From NCBI RefSeq assembly GCF_009707865.1, contig NZ_WMBA01000006.1, forward strand, positions 1 to 64,000: a stretch of 64,000 bases of DNA, written 5' to 3'. Numbering within the stretch: position 1 is the stretch's first letter; each line of letters starts with the position of its first letter. The DNA is from Amycolatopsis pithecellobii. GTDB taxonomy: Bacteria > Actinomycetota > Actinomycetes > Mycobacteriales > Pseudonocardiaceae. The position numbers were made by a program, and so were the translations under genes. Positions 58,684 through 64,000 of the stretch are shown here, in pieces. A model generated the notes under the pieces. It ran no database searches, was not told where the DNA came from, and saw only the letters and a program-made list of their open reading frames with translations.

Positions 58684-59540
58684 CCGGAGATCCGGACCGT
58701 GGTCGTGGCGCCCCAGATCGCGAGGCTCAGGAAGAAATCGAGCAGCGAGATCAACACGATCGACGTGCGCACCGCACGTCCCACGGCGACACCGACCCCG
58801 GCAGGCCCGCCCTGGGCCGTATAGCCGTAGTAGCAGTGGGAAAGGATCACGATCGCACTGAAAAAGATCACCTTGAGGAACGACCAGAGCACGTCTTCCG
58901 GTGGCAGGAACAACGTGAAGTAATGGTCGTAGGTGCCCGCGGACTGGCCGTAGAGCCATACCGTGATCTGCCGCGAGGCCACATAGGACGACAGCAAACC
59001 GACCGCGTACAACGGGATCACCGCGGCGATTCCGGCCAGTACCCGCGTCGTGACGAGATACGGCATGCTCGGCACGGCCATGACTTCGAGCGCGTCGATC
59101 TCCTCGGAAATCCGCATCGCACCCAGCTGCGCGGTGAATCCACATCCGACAGTCGCGGAAAGCGCGAGCCCCGCCGCGAGCGGCGCCACCTCACGAGTGT
59201 TGAAATACGCCGATACGAACCCGGTCAACGCGGCCGTGCCCAGCTGGTTCAGCGCCGCGTATCCCTGCATGCCGACGATGAGCCCGGTGAACATCGTCAT
59301 CCCGATCATCACGCCGAGGGTCCCGCCGATCACCGCGAGCCCGCCGGTACCGAAGCACACTTCGGTCAGCAGCCGCAGCGTTTCCTTGGTATAGCGGCGA
59401 AGCGTCCGCGGCGTCCAGCCCAGTGCCCGCGCGTAGAACGACAGCTGTTCACCGAAACCCTCGAAGATCGCGCCGGGCCGGGCGATCAGTTCGAGCGCCC
59501 GCGCCGAACTGTCCTCGGCCTCGAGTGGTTGTGCCGTCAT
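58680..59540 (-). CDS. yrbEB: YrbEB Mce permease
   Basis: A 286-residue MlaE/YrbE-family permease with multiple membrane helices and the conserved ISEEIDALEVMAVPSMPYLV cytoplasmic coupling loop. With YrbEA it forms the inner-membrane core that works with an MlaF-like ATPase not present in this window. TGATG overlap with yrbEA. Confidence 0.93.
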   Translation of the reverse strand: MTAQPLEAEDSSARALELIARPGAIFEGFGEQLSFYARALGWTPRTLRRYTKETLRLLTEVCFGTGGLAVIGGTLGVMIGMTMFTGLIVGMQGYAALNQLGTAALTGFVSAYFNTREVAPLAAGLALSATVGCGFTAQLGAMRISEEIDALEVMAVPSMPYLVTTRVLAGIAAVIPLYAVGLLSSYVASRQITVWLYGQSAGTYDHYFTLFLPPEDVLWSFLKVIFFSAIVILSHCYYGYTAQGGPAGVGVAVGRAVRTSIVLISLLDFFLSLAIWGATTTVRISG

Positions 59541-60334
59541 CACAACGCCTTCGGCGGCACAACTCGCAGGTAGATCGCGGTCAGCACCACGTTGATCAGG
59601 AACAGCAACAGGAACGTGATCACGACGGCCTGGTTCACCGCATCCCCGACGCCTTTCGGTCCACCGGCCGGGTTCAGCCCGCGGTACGCGGCGACCACCC
59701 CGGCGACGAACCCGTACAGCACCGCCTTGAGTTCGCTGATGTACAGGTCCGGCAGTTGCGCCAGCGCGTTGAAACTGGCCAGGTACGCGCCTGGCGTGCC
59801 GCCTTGCATGACGACATTGAAGAAGTACCCGCCGAGCACTCCGACGACGCTGACCAAACCGTTGAGCAGCACCGAAACGACCATGGCGGCCAGCACCCTC
59901 GGCACGATGAGCCGCTGGACCGGGTTGACTCCCAGCACTTCCAGCGCGTCGATCTCTTCGCGGATCTTGCGCGCGCCGATATCGGCACAGACCGCGCTGC
60001 CGCCGGCGCCGGCCACGAGCAGCGCGGTGATCAACGGTGCCGCCTGCTGCACGATCGCGAGCGCGCTGGCGGCGCCGGTGAACGACTGCGCGCCGATCTG
60101 CTCGGTGAGGGAACCGAGTTGCAACGCGATGACCGCACCGAACGGGATCGAGACGAGCGCGGCGGGCAGAATCGTGACGCTCGCGAAGAACCAGCACTGC
60201 TGGATCCATTCGCGAAACTGGAACGGCCGGCGCGGGATAGCGACAAGCACTTCCCAGCCCAGCGTGGACAGCCTGCCGACCTGAGTGAGTGCCGCGGTGC
60301 CCGGAATGTTCACTGTGCCACTGCGCGAACCCAT
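59540..60334 (-). CDS. yrbEA: YrbEA Mce permease
   Basis: A 264-residue YrbE-family permease (first gene of the operon). The coupling loop is IREEIDALEVLGVNPVQRLI. I choose ATG 60334, preceded by GGCGGAGG; upstream GTGs would add up to 25 residues without a better site. No operator was found in the 125 bp up to pat. Confidence 0.92.
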   Translation of the reverse strand: MGSRSGTVNIPGTAALTQVGRLSTLGWEVLVAIPRRPFQFREWIQQCWFFASVTILPAALVSIPFGAVIALQLGSLTEQIGAQSFTGAASALAIVQQAAPLITALLVAGAGGSAVCADIGARKIREEIDALEVLGVNPVQRLIVPRVLAAMVVSVLLNGLVSVVGVLGGYFFNVVMQGGTPGAYLASFNALAQLPDLYISELKAVLYGFVAGVVAAYRGLNPAGGPKGVGDAVNQAVVITFLLLFLINVVLTAIYLRVVPPKAL

Positions 60335-60459
60335 CACACCTCCGCCCTTGGCTTCGTTGCCCTGAGTCTCGCTCACCAGCTGTGACCGCTTTTCGTTAGC
60401 GGTGTTCACAAGATCGAACCGGCAGCACCGGAGTGTCCCGCGTCACAGCAGATTGCCGG

Positions 60460-63165
60460 CTAGTCCCCCGCGTTGATCGGGCGCAGGCGACGCGGGCCGG
60501 TGTCCGGCCGGGCCGGTGGCGGACCGAGCACGATCCGCGCGTTGGCGACGAACGCCCCGGCCGGCGAGGCGATCACCGGGTCCAGGTTCAGCGCCCGCAC
60601 CTCGGGGTTGTCCTCGGCGAGCGCGGCGACCCGCAACACCAGATCCTGCAACGCGGCCAGATCCGCCGGCTCGTCACCGCGGTAACCGGTCAGCAGTGGT
60701 GCGCTCTTCGGCTCGCGCACCAACGTTGCGGCGTCCACATCGGTCAGTGGCACCGCCCGGTACCCCCGGTCCCCCAGCAAGGTACTGACCAATCCGGACA
60801 GTCCAAAGGAGACGAGCGTGCCGAACGAGGGGTCATCCTGCAGGCCGATGGAGCACGAAATCCCTTTGGGCGCCATCTTCTGCACGTACACTTCGTCCTC
60901 ATTGGACACCACACGCATGTCCTCGTAACCGCGGCGTACGGCATCCGCGGACCCGAGGTCGAGCCGCACGCCGGCCAGATCCGGGCGCCCGCGCAGCCGT
61001 TCGTCGATCGCCTTCACGGTGACCGGGTACCCGATCTCCGCGGCGGCGGCGACTGCGTCCTCCGCGCCGGCCACCACGCGGAACGGCACGATCTCGATGC
61101 CATAGCAGTCCAGCAGCCGCACCAGCTCCGCGTCCTCGAGCACGATGTTCTTGTCACCGGCCAAAAGTTCCCGCACGATCACCTGCGCGGCCTCGGTGTG
61201 CACGGGTGATGGCCGGACGAGATTCCCTTGCGGACGCTGCCGCCACGCGGCGTAGCGGGCCACGCTGGCCAGTGCGCTGACGGCGCGTTCCGGGCTTGAG
61301 AACGACGGGATCGAACCGGGGCCCGGCGCCCCGTCTTCGTTGCGCACGGCCAATTCCGCGGGTACCCCCTCGGCCGCGAGGAAGGTGGACACGATGGGTT
61401 TACGCTCATCCAGATCTTGCACGACTTCGCGTAACGCCCTGGCGTATGCGGTCCCCGGCACCGCGACCGGCGGCACGAACACCACGACGAGCGCATCGGT
61501 GTCCGGTGAGGTCAGTGCCTCGCGTACCGCGGCGGCGAATTCCTCCGGACCTGCCTGCGCACCCACGTCGACCGGTTCGAAGGCCAGCCGCAATCCCTGT
61601 GCCCGCGCGGTGTCCGCGGCCAGCAGGCCGATCGCGCTGGAGTTGCCGACGATGCCGACCCGCGATCCGCCGGGCAGCGGCTGATGCGCGAACACGAGCG
61701 CGGTGTCGAACAGCTGCGCGAGCGTCTCCACCCGCACCACACCGGCCTGTTCGAACAGTGCCTGCACGCTCGCCTCGTCGACCTCGGCCGAGTTCGCGGC
61801 CAGCTGCGGGCGCACCGCGTGCCGCCCGGACTTCACCGCGACGATCGGTTTGGTACGCCCGAGCCTGCGCGCGAGCCGCGCGAACTTCCGTGGGTTACCG
61901 AAGGATTCCAGGTACAGCAACACGAGATCGGTGTCCGGGTCGGTTTCCCAGTATTGCAGGAGATCGTTACCGGAGACGTCCGCGCGGTTGCCCGCCGAAA
62001 CGAACGTCGACAAACCGAGCCCGCGCGACTCGGCGTCGGCGAGGATCGCTGTCCCGAGCGCACCGGACTGGCAGAAGAACCCGGCGCGGCCACGGGCGGG
62101 CAGGCGTGGCGCGAGGGTGGCGTTGAGCCGCACGGCGGGATCGGTGTTGAGCACGCCGAGCGCGTTCGGCCCGACGACCCGCATCCCGTGGGCTCGGGCC
62201 TCGCCGACCAGCCGCAGCTCGGCGTGCAACCCGTGCGGCCCGGCTTCGGCGAACCCGGCGGTCACGATGAGCAGTGTCTTGACCCCCTTGGCCAGCGCAC
62301 CGTCCAAAACGGACTCGACTTGGCCCGCCGGCACCGCGACGACGGCGAGGTCCACGGGGTCGGGAATTTCCAGCACGGATTTGTAGGCGCGCACGCCGCG
62401 CACGGAGCGGTGTTCGGGGTTGACCGGGTAGACGGTGCCGGCGAAGTCCGCGCTCAGAAGGTTGGACAGGACGGCATAACCGACTTTGGTGGGGTCGGTG
62501 CTGGCGCCGATGACGGCCACCGAAGCGGGATGTAGGAGGTTGTGCACGCTGCGTGCCTCGGCTGCCTGCTCGCGGGCGCGCGCGACGGCGAGAGATTCCT
62601 CTGTGGACTCGATGTCGAATTCGAGGTGCAGCACGCCTTCCTCGATGGCACGGCTCACCTGGTACCCGGCGTCGCGGAAGACTCGCACCATGGCGGAGTT
62701 CTCGGCCAATACCTCCGCGACGAAGCGCCGCAACCCGGACTCCGACGCGGCGGCGGCGAGATGTTCCAGCAGAATTGAGCCGAGCCCGCGGCCCTGATGT
62801 GCGTCATCGACGACGAAGGCGACCTCCGCGGACGGCCCGTCGCCCAGCCGCTCATACCGACCGACTGCGACGATGTCGTCGCCCAGCAAAGCGATGAACG
62901 CGACCCGGTCGTGGTGATCGACGACGGTGAAGCGCTCGAGATCGCGCGGGGGAATGCGCGGGTAGGCGCCGAAGAATCGCAAATAGCGGGTGCGATCGGA
63001 CAGCCTGCCGTGGAACGCGACGAGCCGGTCGGCGTCACTGGGCACGATCGGTCGCAAGTGGACGACGCCCCCGTCGGAAAGCACGACGTCCGCTTCCCAC
63101 TTGCGCGGGTAGTCGTAAGGATCGCGCGGGGCATGCGCGGCCCGGCCATCGTCGTTGATAGTCAT
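60460..63165 (-). CDS. pat: GNAT-acyl-CoA synthetase-like protein acetyltransferase (Pat)
   Basis: A 901-residue protein lysine acetyltransferase of the actinobacterial type, where the GNAT domain is N-terminal (VVHLRPIVPSDADRLVAFHG, VDDAHQGRGLGSILLEHL) followed by an NDP-forming acyl-CoA synthetase-like part (SVAVIGASTDPTKVGYAVLS, the CoA-binding fold and a C-terminal ATP-grasp). In E. coli Pat the order is reversed. It acetylates and inactivates acyl-CoA synthetases and others. The upstream acuC gene encodes the matching deacetylase. Its start region is tandemly repeated upstream. Confidence 0.93.
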   Translation of the reverse strand: MTINDDGRAAHAPRDPYDYPRKWEADVVLSDGGVVHLRPIVPSDADRLVAFHGRLSDRTRYLRFFGAYPRIPPRDLERFTVVDHHDRVAFIALLGDDIVAVGRYERLGDGPSAEVAFVVDDAHQGRGLGSILLEHLAAAASESGLRRFVAEVLAENSAMVRVFRDAGYQVSRAIEEGVLHLEFDIESTEESLAVARAREQAAEARSVHNLLHPASVAVIGASTDPTKVGYAVLSNLLSADFAGTVYPVNPEHRSVRGVRAYKSVLEIPDPVDLAVVAVPAGQVESVLDGALAKGVKTLLIVTAGFAEAGPHGLHAELRLVGEARAHGMRVVGPNALGVLNTDPAVRLNATLAPRLPARGRAGFFCQSGALGTAILADAESRGLGLSTFVSAGNRADVSGNDLLQYWETDPDTDLVLLYLESFGNPRKFARLARRLGRTKPIVAVKSGRHAVRPQLAANSAEVDEASVQALFEQAGVVRVETLAQLFDTALVFAHQPLPGGSRVGIVGNSSAIGLLAADTARAQGLRLAFEPVDVGAQAGPEEFAAAVREALTSPDTDALVVVFVPPVAVPGTAYARALREVVQDLDERKPIVSTFLAAEGVPAELAVRNEDGAPGPGSIPSFSSPERAVSALASVARYAAWRQRPQGNLVRPSPVHTEAAQVIVRELLAGDKNIVLEDAELVRLLDCYGIEIVPFRVVAGAEDAVAAAAEIGYPVTVKAIDERLRGRPDLAGVRLDLGSADAVRRGYEDMRVVSNEDEVYVQKMAPKGISCSIGLQDDPSFGTLVSFGLSGLVSTLLGDRGYRAVPLTDVDAATLVREPKSAPLLTGYRGDEPADLAALQDLVLRVAALAEDNPEVRALNLDPVIASPAGAFVANARIVLGPPPARPDTGPRRLRPINAGD

Positions 63166-63257
63166 GTCAACCAGTCCCGCGGATCGACTGCCCTATGCGG
63201 GCACCTGGACTCACCGCACGAGGTGTGCGCGGCCAGGCCATCATCGTTGGTGGTCAT
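63162..63257 (-). CDS. Mini-ORF 1 of pat start array
   Basis: A 31-codon frame from ATG 63257, starting MTTNDDGLAAH, nearly identical to the pat N-terminus MTINDDGRAAH, then diverging (RDWLT end). Its TGA overlaps the pat ATG (ATGA). Likely a product of tandem duplication, not a functional peptide; it could couple translation. Confidence 0.35.
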   Translation of the reverse strand: MTTNDDGLAAHTSCGESRCPHRAVDPRDWLT

Positions 63258-63438
63258 ATCGCTCAGTCTCGCGGATCGGCAGCCCCACGCAGGCACCTGC
63301 ACTCACCGCGCGAGGCCGCGCGGCCAGGCCGCCATCGTTGGTAGTCATATCAACCAGCCCCGCCGACCCACTGCCCCGCGCGCACCTGCAGACACGGCCG
63401 CAGGGATGCGCGGCCACGCCGCCGTCATTGGTAGTCAT
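63241..63438 (-). CDS. Mini-ORF 2-3 of pat start array
   Basis: A 65-codon frame from ATG 63438 that runs in phase through the next unit's ATG (63348), so two repeats form one frame: MTTNDGGVAAH near the start and again MTTNDGGLAAR inside. It overlaps mini-ORF 1. Cys- and Arg-rich middle; no recognisable domain. Confidence 0.3.
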   Translation of the reverse strand: MTTNDGGVAAHPCGRVCRCARGSGSAGLVDMTTNDGGLAARPRAVSAGACVGLPIRETERYDHQR

Positions 63439-63515
63439 ATCAACCAGTCCCGCCGATCCGCTGCCCCGCGCGCACCTGCAGTATGCGCGGCCAGGTCGCC
63501 GTCGCCGTTGCCCAT
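63435..63515 (-). CDS. Mini-ORF 4 of pat start array
   Basis: A 26-codon frame from ATG 63515, five bases after the acuC stop: MGNGDGDLAAHTAGARG and a RDWLI end. Its TGA overlaps the next unit's ATG (ATGA). This is the shortest unit (77 bp) and the one in the ancestral position next to acuC. Confidence 0.3.
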   Translation of the reverse strand: MGNGDGDLAAHTAGARGAADRRDWLI

Positions 63516-63520
63516 ATCGG

Positions 63521-64000
63521 TCAGTCTCGCGGATCGTCGGGGTCGAGGCCATGCAACGGGAACACGGCGCGCCTCGTGTCGCGGATCGCGACGTCCACCG
63601 GGTCGTCGTCCCCATCTCCCCATGCCCGGTAGGCGGTGTCGGCACCGTCGGACATCGTGAGCGGCAGCTCCGCCTGCGGCGCAGCCTCGCGCACCATGTC
63701 CAGCCACCCCGGCGGGATCGGCGTGTCCGGGGCGACATCGCGGTCGAGCACGGTCGCCAGCAGATGCGTCCACGACCGCGGCACCACGCGGATCAACTGG
63801 TAGCCGCCACCGCCGACGGCGAGCCACTTTCCGCCCGCGTAGCGCTCGGCGAACTCGCGCAGGGTGGCGTAGATCGTACGGTGCCCATCGACCGAAAGCG
63901 ACAGATCCGCGAGCGGGTCCTCCTCGTGCGAGTCGACCCCGCATTGCGTGACCAGCAGCTGCGGCTGGAATTCCTCGAGGAGGGACGGGACGACCGCGTG
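63521..64000 (-). CDS. acuC: AcuC-type class I HDAC-like deacetylase (C-terminal part)
   Basis: The last 159 residues of a zinc deacetylase; the 5' part lies beyond the window. Class I HDAC features are VTQCGVDSHEEDPLADLSLS and WLAVGGGGYQLIRVVPRSW. AcuC removes acetyl groups placed by Pat/AcuA on acetyl-CoA synthetase. The stop lies 5 bp before the first unit of the pat start array, so acuC and pat were presumably directly adjacent before duplication. Confidence 0.93.
   Translation of the reverse strand, partial: HAVVPSLLEEFQPQLLVTQCGVDSHEEDPLADLSLSVDGHRTIYATLREFAERYAGGKWLAVGGGGYQLIRVVPRSWTHLLATVLDRDVAPDTPIPPGWLDMVREAAPQAELPLTMSDGADTAYRAWGDGDDDPVDVAIRDTRRAVFPLHGLDPDDPRD

Larger units (their letters stand above)
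63166..63520. repeat. Degenerate tandem array of the acuC-pat junction
   Basis: Four extra copies of a 77-92 bp unit between acuC and pat. Each unit on the minus strand carries an end-of-acuC-like stretch (GATCCGCGGGACTGG type), an ATG, and codons like the pat start (TTNDDG/GGLAAH). ATGs lie at 63257, 63348, 63438 and 63515, repeating at 92, 91, 90 and 77 bp. No stand-alone gene fits. Confidence 0.9.

Noticed and set aside
63166-63520. CRISPR array upstream of pat
   Set aside because: Units are 77-92 bp, degenerate along their whole length, and derived from the acuC-pat junction; no short identical repeats with unique spacers and no cas genes.

Overview
The window is a high-GC actinobacterial chromosome segment. 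It most resembles a Pseudonocardiaceae member such as Amycolatopsis (inferred from gene content and style, not from a database match). Pointers are many GTG/TTG starts with ATGA, GTGA or TGATG overlaps, a complete YrbE/Mce operon, a mycofactocin cluster, an XRE/DUF397 regulator pair, a PPi-type phosphofructokinase signature, and an actinobacterial GNAT-first Pat acetyltransferase next to AcuC. No rRNA, tRNA, CRISPR array, transposase or prophage was seen.

Layout. 0-10 kb: cell-wall lytic transglycosylase, acyl-CoA dehydrogenase with divergent TetR regulator, large LAL-type LuxR regulator, XRE/DUF397 pair. 10-20 kb: central metabolism (TesB, pyruvate kinase, chitinase with DasR-like operator, PPi-type PFK, DAHP synthase behind an aromatic leader peptide) plus an exoribonuclease, an acyltransferase, a hydrolase and glycerate kinase. 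21-29 kb: redox/stress block, in which a minus-strand run (Zn-alcohol dehydrogenase, SRPBCC, UdgX, FAD-Rieske, YbdK-like ligase, heme-oxygenase-fold iron enzyme) sits behind a SigB/SigF-like promoter and meets a convergent methyltransferase-CDGSH pair.

29.8-43.4 kb: mycofactocin locus. mftR is divergent from mftA-mftB-mftC, followed by two FadH/OYE-type flavoproteins, EtfA, FixC, FixX, EtfB, mftF, mftE and an NDMA-type alcohol dehydrogenase. This suggests that alcohol-derived electrons pass via mycofactocin to an ETF/FixCX module and then to quinone. No mftD lies in the window. Two copies of an 89-bp terminal-inverted-repeat element sit in this operon, one in frame inside etfA.

43.6-50.7 kb: Nudix-NYN fusion, ROK kinase, ArsA-like ATPase, SRPBCC proteins, phosphoesterase, acyl-CoA synthetase. 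50.7-60.3 kb: yrbEA-yrbEB-mceABCDEF plus two Mce-associated genes, nearly all translationally coupled. 60.5-64 kb: pat and the 3' part of acuC, separated by a degenerate ~90-bp tandem array that repeats the pat start region four extra times.

Repeat content is notable: a 22-bp tandem family (two arrays), the 89-bp palindromic element (two full copies, one half copy), a ~45-bp intergenic block (two copies), and a 13-bp palindrome recurring inside coding regions in fixed codon phase.
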